Assembly (NCBI GenBank): GCA_934202525.1
Contig: CAKPYB010000007.1
Location: forward strand, 47,110-111,109
Direction: 5' to 3'
Source of the DNA: an uncultured Prevotella sp.
Lineage (GTDB): Bacteria > Bacteroidota > Bacteroidia > Bacteroidales > Bacteroidaceae
DNA: 64,000 bases
Position numbers and translations under genes: made by a program. Below the pieces are notes generated by a model that worked only from the letters and a program-made list of their open reading frames with translations, did no database searches and was not told the DNA's origin. This document shows positions 26,333 to 35,089 of the stretch, one piece after another (the first letter of the stretch is position 1; every line of letters begins with the position of its first letter).

Positions 26333-26800
26333 ATGGCAAAATTAGTAATCAATTCCTACGAGGAATTTGCATCTCACCTCGGTGAGAAGTTAGGAGAATC
26401 AGACTGGTTGCAGATTGACCAGGACCGTATCAACAAGTTCGCAGACGCTACACTCGACCCACAGTGGATCCACGTAGACGTAGAGCGCGCCAAGGTAGAG
26501 AGCCCTTACCACAGCACCATCGCTCACGGTTATCTCACCCTCTCTGTACTCCCTTACCTCTGGCAGCAGATTATCGAGGTTAACAACCTCAAGATGCTCG
26601 TAAACTACGGTATGGACAAGATGAAGTTCGGCCAGCCAGTCATCACCGGTTCACGCGTGCGCCTGGTAGCCACTCTCCACGACATCCAGAACATCCGTGG
26701 CATCTGCAAGACCAGCATCAAGTTTGACATCGAAATAGAAGGTCAGCGCAAGCCAGCCCTCTCAGGCATCGCTTCTTTCCTCTACTATTTCAACAACTAA
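26333..26800 (+). CDS. MaoC-like (R)-enoyl-CoA hydratase family protein
   Basis: The 155-aa single hotdog-domain protein carries the hydratase signature INKFADATLDPQWIHVDVER with a catalytic Asp/His pair and the downstream STIAHGYLTLSVLP. It probably hydrates short-chain enoyl-CoA thioesters in the cytoplasm. The substrate cannot be told from sequence. Its codons are strongly biased, suggesting good expression. It is followed 3 bp later by the TerB-DnaJ gene, so they are co-transcribed. Confidence 0.87.
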   Translation: MAKLVINSYEEFASHLGEKLGESDWLQIDQDRINKFADATLDPQWIHVDVERAKVESPYHSTIAHGYLTLSVLPYLWQQIIEVNNLKMLVNYGMDKMKFGQPVITGSRVRLVATLHDIQNIRGICKTSIKFDIEIEGQRKPALSGIASFLYYFNN

Positions 26801-26803
26801 AAG

Positions 26804-27655
26804 ATGGCAGCAGGTAAATGGATTGGTGGTGTGCTCGGTTTCATCACAGCCGGTCCGCTGGGAGCCCTGGCAGGTTATGCCCTCGGTTCGCTCTTTGAGC
26901 ACGGACTGGATGCGGTAAACCGCGACGGCGACCACCATTACAACAACGCCTACGATGCCTACAGCGGTCAGCAGAGCTACAGTAGCCAGGGCTTCGGCAG
27001 CCAGAGCTACGGCCGCCAGCAGAGCTATGAGGGAGAGCGAAACTCCTTCATGTTCTCGCTGCTGGTGCTCAGTTCCTATATCATCAATGCAGATGGCAAG
27101 ATCATGCATTCTGAGATGGAGATGGTGCGCCGTTTCCTGCGTCAGAATTTCGGCGAGGCAGCCAAGCAGCAGGGCGAGGAAATCCTCCTCAAGCTCTTCG
27201 AGCAGCAGAAGCGGATGGGCATGCAGCAGTACCGTTCGGTGATACAGGACAGCTGCCACCAGATACGTGCCAACATGATGTATGAGCAGCGCCTGCAGTT
27301 GCTCAATTTCCTCGTCATGATAGCCAAGGCTGATGGAGTTGTGAATTCTCAGGAGGTTCAGGCGCTCAAGGAGATGGCCATCCACATGGGTCTTTCTGCC
27401 GAGGATGTAGACCAGATGCTGAACCTGGAGAGCGGGGCTTCTTCAGCAGGCAGTCTGGATGATGCCTACCGTGTTCTGGGCATCAGTCCTGACGCCTCAA
27501 ACGATGAGGTAAAGGCCGCATACCGCAAGATGGCGCTCAAGCATCATCCTGACAAGGTAGCAGCACTGGGCGAAGATGTGCGCCGTGCAGCCGAGAAGAA
27601 ATTCCAGGAAATCAACGACGCCAAAGACCGCATTTACAAGGCTAGAGGGCTCTAG
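26804..27655 (+). CDS. DjlA-like protein: glycine-zipper N-terminus, TerB domain, C-terminal J domain
   Basis: This 283-aa protein begins with a hydrophobic glycine-rich segment (GGVLGFITAGPLGALAGYAL, about 6-27), then a Y/Q/S-rich linker (45-78). A TerB-like helical domain follows (about 80-205: FMFSLLVLSSYIINADGKI, LNFLVMIAKADGVVNSQEV). The C-terminal J domain (about 220-283) contains the HPD motif in LKHHPDKV. This is the architecture of the DnaK co-chaperone DjlA. The N-terminal segment probably inserts in or associates with the inner membrane. Confidence 0.88.
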   Translation: MAAGKWIGGVLGFITAGPLGALAGYALGSLFEHGLDAVNRDGDHHYNNAYDAYSGQQSYSSQGFGSQSYGRQQSYEGERNSFMFSLLVLSSYIINADGKIMHSEMEMVRRFLRQNFGEAAKQQGEEILLKLFEQQKRMGMQQYRSVIQDSCHQIRANMMYEQRLQLLNFLVMIAKADGVVNSQEVQALKEMAIHMGLSAEDVDQMLNLESGASSAGSLDDAYRVLGISPDASNDEVKAAYRKMALKHHPDKVAALGEDVRRAAEKKFQEINDAKDRIYKARGL

Positions 27656-27665
27656 ATTTCTGATT

Positions 27666-27762
27666 AGGAGTTAAGGAGTTAAGGAGTTAAGGAGTTAAGA
27701 CAAATGTCTCAGCAGCCTGAAAAGGTTTTAGCAGCCTGAAAGCAGTCTCAGCTGCCTGAAAA
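27666..27762. repeat. AAGGAGTT tandem words and CAGCAGCCTGAAA triple repeat
   Basis: Four head-to-tail copies of AGGAGTTA (27666-27699) are followed by three spaced copies of a CAGC(A/T)GCCTGAAA word (about 27708-27762). They occupy the 3' UTR of the TerB-DnaJ gene. Confidence 0.7.
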
Positions 27763-27773
27763 CGAAAAAAATA

Positions 27774-27803
27774 AAGGCTCGCCAAGCAATTTTGGCGAGC
27801 CTT
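27774..27803. terminator. Bidirectional terminator between convergent genes
   Basis: AAGGCTCGCCAA (27774-27785) and TTGGCGAGCCTT (27792-27803) form a perfect 12-bp stem with a 6-nt loop. On the minus strand it is followed by TATTTTTTTCG, so it mainly serves the zinc-ribbon gene. The plus strand side has fewer T residues. Confidence 0.88.
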
Positions 27804-27869
27804 CATTGTATCTTATCGTATCTTTTTCAGAAGACAATCATCCGAAAAGAGCGGGAAAGGGAGGAAGAA

Positions 27870-28697
27870 TTAATCCTCATCCTCAGTCTTTCTCTTGCGG
27901 ATAGCGCGCTTGCGCTTTGGCTTCTCCTCGCTCTTAGGAGACTCAATCTTAACACCAGCCAATTCTGGGTCGATGAGGATACGGCCACAATACTCACAAG
28001 GGATAATCTTCTTGTGCATCTTGATATCGAGCTGGCGCTGAGGTGGAATCTTGTTGAAGCAACCGCCACATGCGTCACGCTGCACGTAAACGATACCCAA
28101 ACCGTTGCGGGCACCATTACGGATGCGCTTGAAGCTCTGGAGCAAACGTGGCTCAATCTTCTTCTCGAGCTCGAATGCCTTCTCCTTCAAATTCTCCTCT
28201 TCCTCACGGGTTTCAGCCATGATTGACTCAAGCTCAGAACGCTTCATTACCAAGCCCTTCTCGCGGTCTGCCTTCTGGTCCTCAGCCTTGTGAAGGTCGT
28301 ACAGGCGCTCGTTGATTGTCTGCTGCGCCTCGCGGATCTTCTTGCTGCAAAGTTCGATTTCCAGCTCCTGGAACTCGATTTCCTTGCTCAAAGTATCATA
28401 CTCGCGGTTGTTGCTAACCATTTCGAGCTGCTTCTTATAACGCTCCACGCTAGCCTGAGCCTCCTCAATCTCGTGCTGCTTCTGATCGATGGCGCGGTCA
28501 AACTGCTCAATATCGGTCTGGATTTTCTCGATACGGGTGGTAAGACCAGCAATATCGTCTTCCAAATCCTGAACTTCGAGAGGCAACTCACCTCTCAACG
28601 CACGCTTTTCATCAATTGCAGACAAGGTGGTCTGAAGCTGATAGAGAGCCTTCAACTTCTCTTCCACTGTCAAATCTGTAGGATCTTTCTTTGCCAT
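27870..28697 (-). CDS. Coiled-coil protein with C-terminal C4 zinc ribbon (COG1579 type)
   Basis: The 275-aa protein is mostly a long antiparallel coiled coil (about residues 10-185; repeated E/K/Q heptads). A zinc ribbon follows with two CxxC pairs, in CGGCFNKIPP and IPCEYCGRILIDPEL (about 205-245), then a basic K/R tail (KRKRAIRKRKTEDED). The family is thought to bind nucleic acids or ribosomes; the precise role is not known. It ends at a strong terminator and lies downstream of the Nif3 gene on the same strand, with ATGTTGA-type words in the gap. Confidence 0.85.
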   Translation of the reverse strand: MAKKDPTDLTVEEKLKALYQLQTTLSAIDEKRALRGELPLEVQDLEDDIAGLTTRIEKIQTDIEQFDRAIDQKQHEIEEAQASVERYKKQLEMVSNNREYDTLSKEIEFQELEIELCSKKIREAQQTINERLYDLHKAEDQKADREKGLVMKRSELESIMAETREEEENLKEKAFELEKKIEPRLLQSFKRIRNGARNGLGIVYVQRDACGGCFNKIPPQRQLDIKMHKKIIPCEYCGRILIDPELAGVKIESPKSEEKPKRKRAIRKRKTEDED

Positions 28698-28708
28698 AAC
28701 TTTATTTT

Positions 28709-28744
28709 TTTTAATGTTGAATGTTAAATGTTGAATGTTGAATG
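28709..28744. repeat. ATGTTGA word array between the Nif3 and zinc-ribbon genes
   Basis: Four copies of AATGTTGA/AATGTTAA stand in tandem. The same word in either orientation fills the gaps at 30,945-30,975, 35,043-35,089, 40,870-40,905 and 41,511-41,540. Confidence 0.7.
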
Positions 28745-28763
28745 AGGCTTGCGCCCTTCCAAC

Positions 28764-29555
28764 CTATAAATACAATATCGGATTCGTATTTATCTCCGAG
28801 ATGCAGCATTTGGCATCAGGGAAATTCTCCTGGATGATGCTGCGGAAGATTTCGCCCGTAAACTGCTCACTCTGATAGTGGCCGATGACGCAAATCTGAA
28901 TCTCCTGCTCGTGGCCGAAATACTCGTGATAGCTCATCTCGCCCGTGATGAAGGCATCGGCACCTGCCTTGATGGCTGCGTCGAGCAAGAAAGCACCCGA
29001 TCCACCGCAGAGAGCCACCTTCCTGATAGGCCGGCGAAGCAACTGGTTACACTGCACGCACTCCACGCCAAACCGCTCCTTGAGCATCAGCACCAAGTCG
29101 TCGGCTGCCAGGTCCTCAGCCACCTCTCCGATGACGCCCTCGCCGCCTTTCACGCCGTCCACTTCCTTCTCGCCAGCAAAGAACTGCACGTTTCGCAGTC
29201 CCAGTTTCTCGGCAATCTTGAAGTTCACGCCGCCCGCAGCCGCATCCATGTTGGTATGCATCGCCACGATGGTAATATCATTCTTAATCGCCTTGCGCAC
29301 GGTACGCTGCACGTAGTTCTCGTCCGAGATTCTCGCCAGTTTGCGGAATATCAGCGGATGATGGCTCACGATGAGGTTACATCCCTTCTGGATAGCCTCG
29401 TCTACCACGGCTTCAGTAACGTCAAGACACAACAATGCCCCTGACATTTCTACCGCCTCTGTCAATCCAACTTGCAGGCCGGCATTATCATATCCTTCCT
29501 GCAAGGGCAGAGGCGCGTAATGTTCAAGGGCATCAACTACCTGTTTTATTTTCAC
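28764..29555 (-). CDS. Nif3-like dinuclear metal-centre protein
   Basis: The 263-aa protein is a GTP cyclohydrolase I type 2/NIF3-family hexamer with a dinuclear metal site. Visible ligands are in EGYDNAGLQVG, NLIVSHHPLIFRK, AMHTNMDAAAGGVN, GGSGAFL and CVIGHYQSEQF with the ligand-bearing GxxxxE near the end. I chose GTG 29553-29555 (reading MKIKQVVDALEHYAPL when initiated). The frame opens at a TTG 11 codons earlier, but that overlaps a TAACTTTG promoter box. The role is unclear in this family. Confidence 0.85.
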   Translation of the reverse strand: MKIKQVVDALEHYAPLPLQEGYDNAGLQVGLTEAVEMSGALLCLDVTEAVVDEAIQKGCNLIVSHHPLIFRKLARISDENYVQRTVRKAIKNDITIVAMHTNMDAAAGGVNFKIAEKLGLRNVQFFAGEKEVDGVKGGEGVIGEVAEDLAADDLVLMLKERFGVECVQCNQLLRRPIRKVALCGGSGAFLLDAAIKAGADAFITGEMSYHEYFGHEQEIQICVIGHYQSEQFTGEIFRSIIQENFPDAKCCISEINTNPILYL

Positions 29556-29830
29556 GCTCCTATTCAATATTTTATTTTTAGACTGCAAAGTTACTCATTT
29601 TTCCCCGATTTTATCTCCATACAGCCCTCCGTTTAATCTTTTTTAATATAAAGTTTCGCTTTTGCGCAAAATATTTCACAAAAACAGCCGATAGTTGTAG
29701 ATTTTTTATTAATTTTGCAAGCATACTTCATAAAAGCAGAACGGAGCCCGTCCCCAAGGAAAGGTTCCCGATGAAGAACAGAGTATAATAAATTGGTATA
29801 GAACATCGTATCATAAAAATAGTATAGCTT

Positions 29831-30955
29831 ATGCATCAATCTACATTACCCTGCGATTTCGCACTCCCTGCCGAATGGGAGCCACAGAGCGCCATCATGC
29901 TCACCTGGCCACATGCCGGCACCGACTGGAAGCCGTATCTGCCTGAAATTACAGATACTTATCTCGAACTGGCAGATATCATCACGCGCTACGAGCAGCT
30001 GCTTGTGGCTACACCCGATGTGCCTGCCACCCGATACCAGCTCAAGAAAAAGCTCTCTGCCGAACAGATGAGCCGCGTGCTGCTCTACGAGGTGGAAAGT
30101 AATGATACCTGGGTGCGCGACCACGGCCCCCTCACGATGGTGCTGCGCAAAAAGCAGAACACCTGGATGGTGCCTTACCGCATACTCGACTTCAAGTTCA
30201 ACGGCTGGGGCGAAAAGTTCAGATGGGAGAAGGATAATGCCATCACCCTGCAACTATACTATCAGGCAGCCTTCAATGCCGATATAGAGAACCACCAGGG
30301 CTTCGTGCTCGAAGGAGGCAGCATCGAGAGTGACGGAAAGGGTACACTCTTCACCACCTCTCAGTGCCTGCTGGCGCCTCACCGCAACCAGCCGCTCGAC
30401 CACGACAGCATCGACCATCTGCTGCAGACTTTCTTCCAGCTCAAGAGAGTCGTCTGGCTGGATCACGGCAATCTGATAGGCGATGATACCGACGGCCACA
30501 TCGACACCATCGTGAGAGTGGCTCCACACGACACCTTATTATATGTAGGCTGCGATAATCCGGAAGATGAGCAGTATGAAGACTTCCAGGCGCTGGAGAA
30601 GCAGCTCAAGGGCCTCTTCACCTGGGAGGGATACCCTTACCGCTTGCTCAAACTGCCGATGCCCGACCCTATCTATGATGAGGGCGACTGCCTCACCACC
30701 AACCCGGAGAGCGAGGGCGACCGCCTGCCAGCCACCTATGCCAACTTCCTGATACTCAACAAGGCTGTGATTTATCCCACCTACAATCAGCCGGAAAAGG
30801 ACGAGGAGGCACGCAAGCAGATTCAGCTCGCCTTCCCCGACCGCGAAATCATCGGTGTAGATTCGCAGACCATCATCCGCCAGCATGGCAGCATCCACTG
30901 CATCACCATGCAGTTGCCTGAGGGAGCCCTCAGAGACTCAACATTCCACATTTAA
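29831..30955 (+). CDS. aguA: Agmatine deiminase
   Basis: The 374-aa guanidine-modifying enzyme converts agmatine to N-carbamoylputrescine and ammonia. It has the porphyromonas-type PAD fold: FALPAEWEPQSAIMLTWPH near the start, SNDTWVRDHGPLT (D/H), FVLEGGSIESDGKGT, HGNLIGDDTDGHID, and the catalytic cysteine in RQHGSIHCITMQLPEG near 360. A TAATTTTG -7 box lies at 29710-29717. The next enzyme of the pathway follows 29 bp downstream, so the pair makes putrescine from arginine-derived agmatine. No arginine decarboxylase gene is in the window. Confidence 0.95.
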   Translation: MHQSTLPCDFALPAEWEPQSAIMLTWPHAGTDWKPYLPEITDTYLELADIITRYEQLLVATPDVPATRYQLKKKLSAEQMSRVLLYEVESNDTWVRDHGPLTMVLRKKQNTWMVPYRILDFKFNGWGEKFRWEKDNAITLQLYYQAAFNADIENHQGFVLEGGSIESDGKGTLFTTSQCLLAPHRNQPLDHDSIDHLLQTFFQLKRVVWLDHGNLIGDDTDGHIDTIVRVAPHDTLLYVGCDNPEDEQYEDFQALEKQLKGLFTWEGYPYRLLKLPMPDPIYDEGDCLTTNPESEGDRLPATYANFLILNKAVIYPTYNQPEKDEEARKQIQLAFPDREIIGVDSQTIIRQHGSIHCITMQLPEGALRDSTFHI

Positions 30956-30984
30956 CATTCAACATTTAACATTAAAAGCAAAAA

Positions 30985-31860
30985 ATGAAAGTCGGTTTAT
31001 TACAACTTCATAATACGGCAGATATCGCCAACAACAAGCAGCGCCTGGCAGAAGGCATCATCGACCTCGCCCATCGCGGCGCAGAGCTCATCGTGCTTCA
31101 GGAGCTTCATAACTCCCTCTATTTCTGTCAGGTAGAGGATGTTGACCTCTTCGACCTGGCAGAGCCTATTCCGGGCCCTTCGACCGATTTCTACGGCAAG
31201 CTTGCCAAGGATCTCGGCGTCGTCATCGTCACCTCCCTCTTCGAGCGCCGCGCTCCGGGGCTCTACCACAATACGGCGGTAGTGATGGAGAAGGATGGAA
31301 GCATAGCCGGAAAATACCGCAAGATGCACATCCCCGACGATCCTGCCTATTACGAGAAGTTCTATTTCACACCGGGCGACCTCGGTTTCCACCCTATCCA
31401 GACCTCTGTTGGCAAGCTCGGCGTGCTGGTTTGCTGGGACCAGTGGTATCCCGAAGCAGCCCGCTTGATGGCGCTGCAGGGAGCCGAAATGCTCATCTAT
31501 CCTACCGCCATAGGCTACGCTACCTATGATACCGAGGAGGAGCAGCAGCGCCAGCGCGAGGCGTGGACTACCGTGATGCGAGGCCATGCCGTAGCCAACG
31601 GATTGCCGGTCATCGCCGTAAACCGCGTAGGTTTCGAGCCCGATTCTAGCGGTCAGACCGAAGGCATCCAGTTCTGGGGCAGCAGTTTCGTAGCCGGTCC
31701 TCAGGGCGAGCTCCACTACCGCGCCAGCGATCAGGAAGAAGAGAGCCTGGTGGTAGATATCGACCTGAAGCACAGCGAGAATGTGCGCCGCTGGTGGCCA
31801 TTCCTCCGCGACCGCCGCATCGAGAACTACGGAGATATTACCAGGCGATTTATCGATTAA
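30985..31860 (+). CDS. aguB: N-carbamoylputrescine amidase
   Basis: The 291-aa nitrilase-superfamily enzyme hydrolyses N-carbamoylputrescine to putrescine, CO2 and ammonia. The catalytic triad is visible: Glu in IVLQELHNSLYFCQ, Lys in YRKMHIPDDPAYYEK, and Cys in LGVLVCWDQWYPEAARLM. The C-terminal sequences GIQFWGSSFVAGPQGE and RRWWPFLRDRRIENY are typical for AguB. It is in an operon with aguA, the gap being ATTTAACATT words. Confidence 0.95.
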   Translation: MKVGLLQLHNTADIANNKQRLAEGIIDLAHRGAELIVLQELHNSLYFCQVEDVDLFDLAEPIPGPSTDFYGKLAKDLGVVIVTSLFERRAPGLYHNTAVVMEKDGSIAGKYRKMHIPDDPAYYEKFYFTPGDLGFHPIQTSVGKLGVLVCWDQWYPEAARLMALQGAEMLIYPTAIGYATYDTEEEQQRQREAWTTVMRGHAVANGLPVIAVNRVGFEPDSSGQTEGIQFWGSSFVAGPQGELHYRASDQEEESLVVDIDLKHSENVRRWWPFLRDRRIENYGDITRRFID

Positions 31861-31869
31861 ACCATTTTT

Positions 31870-31905
31870 TGCCGGAAATTCCGAGAGAATATCGGGATTC
31901 CGGCA
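31870..31905 (+). terminator. Hairpin after aguB
   Basis: TGCCGGAA (31870-31877) pairs with TTCCGGCA (31898-31905), with further imperfect pairing inside. No T run follows, and the AT motif TATATATATAAGGTATAG comes directly after. Confidence 0.45.
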
Positions 31906-31940
31906 TACATATATATATAAGGTATAGATTTTCAGGATAA

Positions 31941-32849
31941 ATGGAGAATTTGGAAGTGATGGTGATACTTTTCATCATCGTGATTTTAGGTTACGTCGCC
32001 TGCAAGTTGGGATATATGGGCGACAAGTTTGACAAGAAGCTATCCAGCATGGTGGTAGATATCACCTGTCCCCTGCTGGTGCTCTCGTCAGTAATGGGCG
32101 ATGAGCTGCCCGACCGCACGCTCATCCTTCCCCTCCTGGGCGTAGGTTTCCTTACCTACATCCTTTTGCTGGTATTCGGTTTCTGGGTACCGCGTCTCAT
32201 CACGCGCAATCATGACGACCAGGGCATGATAGGTTTTGCGCTGATGTTTGCCAACGTAGGTTTCATCGGCTACCCTATCGTTTCGAGCATATTCGGTCCG
32301 AAGGCCATTTTTTATGCCGCCTTGCTCAACATGCCGAACACCTTTTTTATTTTTACGGCAGGTGTCATGCTCATCAAGGGCGAGTACAGCGTCAAGCAGT
32401 TCAATCCTAAGGTACTGTTCTCTCCGGCTCTTCTTGCCGCCTTCGTAGCCGCCCTCCTGGTAGCCTTCGGGGTACATACGCCTGATATCATTGCGCGTCC
32501 GGTAACGATGGTGGGCAATGTCACGGTACCGGCGGCTCTGATGATTATCGGTTCCTCGATGGCGAAGTTGCCGGTGAAGGAGATTATCGGCAGTCCGAAG
32601 GTATACCTCGCCTCTTTTCTGCGCCTTTGCGTAGTACCGCTGAGCATCTATTTTCTGTTCAAGGTATGTGGTGTAAGCGATTTGGTCAACAATATCAATA
32701 CGGTTGTCATTGCGATGCCCGTAGCGAGTTTCGGCACGATGTTCTGTCTGAAATACGGCCGCAATCCTTCGCTCATCACCGAGATGACGTTCATCACCAC
32801 GGTTGGCAGCATCATCACCATCCCGCTCATCACCCTCCTCTTTTCGTAA
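31941..32849 (+). CDS. AEC-family (auxin efflux carrier-like) transporter
   Basis: The 302-aa inner-membrane protein has about ten hydrophobic segments (for example VMVILFIIVILGYVACKLGY, LILPLLGVGFLTYILLLVFG, and a last one before the stop) in two inverted halves. It has the family's GFALMFANVGFIGYPI and AMPVASFGTMFCLKYG crossover regions. AEC carriers export or exchange organic or amino acids. The substrate cannot be told. Its 3' end overlaps the convergent C10 protease gene by 20 bp. Confidence 0.88.
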   Translation: MENLEVMVILFIIVILGYVACKLGYMGDKFDKKLSSMVVDITCPLLVLSSVMGDELPDRTLILPLLGVGFLTYILLLVFGFWVPRLITRNHDDQGMIGFALMFANVGFIGYPIVSSIFGPKAIFYAALLNMPNTFFIFTAGVMLIKGEYSVKQFNPKVLFSPALLAAFVAALLVAFGVHTPDIIARPVTMVGNVTVPAALMIIGSSMAKLPVKEIIGSPKVYLASFLRLCVVPLSIYFLFKVCGVSDLVNNINTVVIAMPVASFGTMFCLKYGRNPSLITEMTFITTVGSIITIPLITLLFS

Positions 32850-34737
32850 CGCAGAATTTCTTGCCATTCTTGATGTATATACCCTTCTTCATAGCCCCCG
32901 TAATGCGGCGGCCGCTCAGGTCATAAATGGCAGCATTTCCGGTCTCCTGATCCGATGTTACAGAATGGATGCCGGTAGACTCCAGGTTGCGGTAAGTCCT
33001 TACCTCGAGTTCATAAACCGGTTCAAGACCTCTTACGCTGTTCACGCTTCCAGCACCAAACACGATGTTTTCAGCCAATTTACCATCCACCAGTGCATAA
33101 TACTTTGATACGCCTTCATCCACCGTCAGAGAATAGTAATAAGTGGAGCCGATGACAGGTTTGCCATTATAGAAATTGCGGGAAGGATTATACTGGCTTC
33201 CTGCTTCCTCGAATGTTACACCTTCTCCTATTTTGGTTCTCACCTCAAATGTGCGAGGTTCGTATCCGGTTGCCGGCAGACGCAGTCTCTCAAAGTCCTG
33301 ACCATACAGTTCCATATACTCCTCCGAGCCATTTCTCTTAGCCACAACAGCCAGATAATCACCCGGTTCTGCATCTACAGTACTCAGAACCGTAAAGACC
33401 AATTTAGGATAGATGTAGCCCCGTCCAAAATCTTTAACCGTCTTGGTGCTGGATGATATAATCTCCCGAATCTCGCCCTTAGCATTCATCAGAGCCATGG
33501 CAAGTACTCCGTCAAAGTTCTGTTTTCCTTCATTTTTGATTGGTACTGAAAAGACGATACATTTCTGTCCCTTCTTCACATCAGTAACATTCATATTCAT
33601 TTCCTGAAGATAGTCAGTCATCTTCGTGAATCTCATATCAGAGATTTTTTCCTTTCCGTCAGATGGCTCCATGCCGAATACTGCCATCTGACCAACGTTA
33701 TACCGACTGGCAACTGGCTTTCCTTCTTCGTTTTGCGGATTGAGGGCTCCTATATGGTAGAACCCGTTGCAAAGACCGCCCCAGCCCCAGTTTACGCTGA
33801 AGCTATCGTCCTTATAACCATCTATCACGAAGGCATGACCGCCACCAATAGAGTCGAATGCAGCATAGAGCACAGGACGGTTGGCATCAATCTCTCCGCG
33901 CAACTTTTCGTTCCATTCCTCTGCGCTCCCAGCTTCTATTGACATCTGATGCGAAATCTTGCTGTAGCCGAAATACTTCTGCATGGCGGCCACCAGATCG
34001 CTTATATACGAACCGCTACCGTCTTCAGTATACTGCATATCCACAGCCACACCGAGGTCTGACATGAGCCTTGCCACGCCGTCGAAGTCTGCAGCGTTGG
34101 TTCCGTCATATCGCACAGGCATGTTTGCCCAATCATATTCGTGCTCGAATTGGGCAGTCAGGGTCTTGCCGTCCCATTTATAGGAATGGCTTCCGGTACC
34201 CTTGGCAGGATAACCGTGATACTGCATCACGATGGCACCAGCCGTTGCCGCACAGCCAACCGGATATTTGTTTGGCGTGTACTTGTTGAAAGGAGCCATC
34301 TGGTCCCATTTCGCGGTATTGAGCAGCTTTTCGCCGCTGAAACCGGTTCTTGTGGCAGTCTGGTTCGCCTGATTACTGTTAGCCAGCGCTGCTATCTGCC
34401 GTTCATAACTCTTGAGCAGGTCCTTCAGTCCGTCGGGCAGATTTCCTGCATCAAATGTTCCTGTTGAGGTATACCCCAAAACTGGCGCTACTGCGTCGTC
34501 ACCTGCTATAATGACGAATCCGCCTGCGTCATTGTTGAAAACATAATAAGCATCAGAGCGCGATGCGGTATTAGCCGTGCGGCTCTTGGCTCTAGCTTTC
34601 TGCGGCATCTGTTTTCCCCAGAAGCTGTAAGCCTGCTGCTGTGCCTGCCATTGAGTTATCCGCTTAGCCTCCGAAGGAGAATATGCCAGCAGCAGCAACA
34701 ATGCCAATATGTTTTTAAAGTGTAATTTTCGTTTCAT
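32830..34737 (-). CDS. Secreted C10-family cysteine protease (streptopain-like)
   Basis: This 635-aa protein has a signal peptide (about 1-24), a Spi-like propeptide starting KRITQWQAQQQAYSFWG, and a peptidase domain with catalytic Cys162 in YPVGCAATAGAIVMQYHGYP and His301 in GGGHAFVIDGYKDDSFSVN. Tryptophans in WGWGG follow. Beta domains come next (about 370-580). A C-terminal tail (NAAIYDLSGRRITGAMKKGI, then YIKNGKKF) resembles type IX secretion sorting domains. Relatives include streptopain and Prevotella interpain. It is tandem with a second C10 gene; the two share most of the first ~430 residues. Confidence 0.9.
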   Translation of the reverse strand: MKRKLHFKNILALLLLLAYSPSEAKRITQWQAQQQAYSFWGKQMPQKARAKSRTANTASRSDAYYVFNNDAGGFVIIAGDDAVAPVLGYTSTGTFDAGNLPDGLKDLLKSYERQIAALANSNQANQTATRTGFSGEKLLNTAKWDQMAPFNKYTPNKYPVGCAATAGAIVMQYHGYPAKGTGSHSYKWDGKTLTAQFEHEYDWANMPVRYDGTNAADFDGVARLMSDLGVAVDMQYTEDGSGSYISDLVAAMQKYFGYSKISHQMSIEAGSAEEWNEKLRGEIDANRPVLYAAFDSIGGGHAFVIDGYKDDSFSVNWGWGGLCNGFYHIGALNPQNEEGKPVASRYNVGQMAVFGMEPSDGKEKISDMRFTKMTDYLQEMNMNVTDVKKGQKCIVFSVPIKNEGKQNFDGVLAMALMNAKGEIREIISSSTKTVKDFGRGYIYPKLVFTVLSTVDAEPGDYLAVVAKRNGSEEYMELYGQDFERLRLPATGYEPRTFEVRTKIGEGVTFEEAGSQYNPSRNFYNGKPVIGSTYYYSLTVDEGVSKYYALVDGKLAENIVFGAGSVNSVRGLEPVYELEVRTYRNLESTGIHSVTSDQETGNAAIYDLSGRRITGAMKKGIYIKNGKKFCVTKRGG

Positions 34738-34882
34738 TAGTTCTTGTTGTTTAATAATTTACTAAATATCCTCTATATATCCTAATATATATCCTGATAT
34801 AAGTTCACTTGTATAAATCCACCTGAATAAGCCCAGCCTGAATATCGGGCTTCTGTAGTTTTTTAAATACTTTGTTCTGCTG

Positions 34883-34914
34883 CAAATATAAGAAAAATAT
34901 TCGTACCAAACAAG
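34883..34914 (-). promoter_or_regulatory. Promoter of the first C10 protease gene
   Basis: On the minus strand CTTG (34911-34914), a 20-bp spacer and TATATTTG (34883-34890) are present. The flank AACTTGTTTGGTA is nearly the same as upstream of the second C10 gene, so both genes keep a duplicated promoter. Confidence 0.6.
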
Positions 34915-34984
34915 TTTTTTCGCACTTTTTTTCGTCCCTACCCTCATTTTTTATGTATTGCCCCCTCTTTTTACGTATTAAGCG

Positions 34985-35024
34985 AAAAAAAATCCCCTGA
35001 TGCCACAGAAAGCACCAGGGGATT
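34985..35024 (-). terminator. Intrinsic terminator after the second C10 protease gene
   Basis: On the minus strand a 13-bp stem (AATCCCCTGGTGC at 35012-35024 with GCATCAGGGGATT at 34991-35003, one G-T wobble) has an 8-nt loop and is followed by six further T residues. Confidence 0.88.
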
Positions 35025-35042
35025 CCTATCTTTTAATTGTAA

Positions 35043-35089
35043 TATTCAACACTCAACATTCAACATTCAACACTCAACATTCAACATTA
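35043..35089. repeat. CAACATT/CAACACT word array
   Basis: Six to seven 7-bp words stand head to tail in the 3' flank of the second C10 protease gene. They are the reverse complement of the ATGTTGA words seen elsewhere. Confidence 0.75.
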
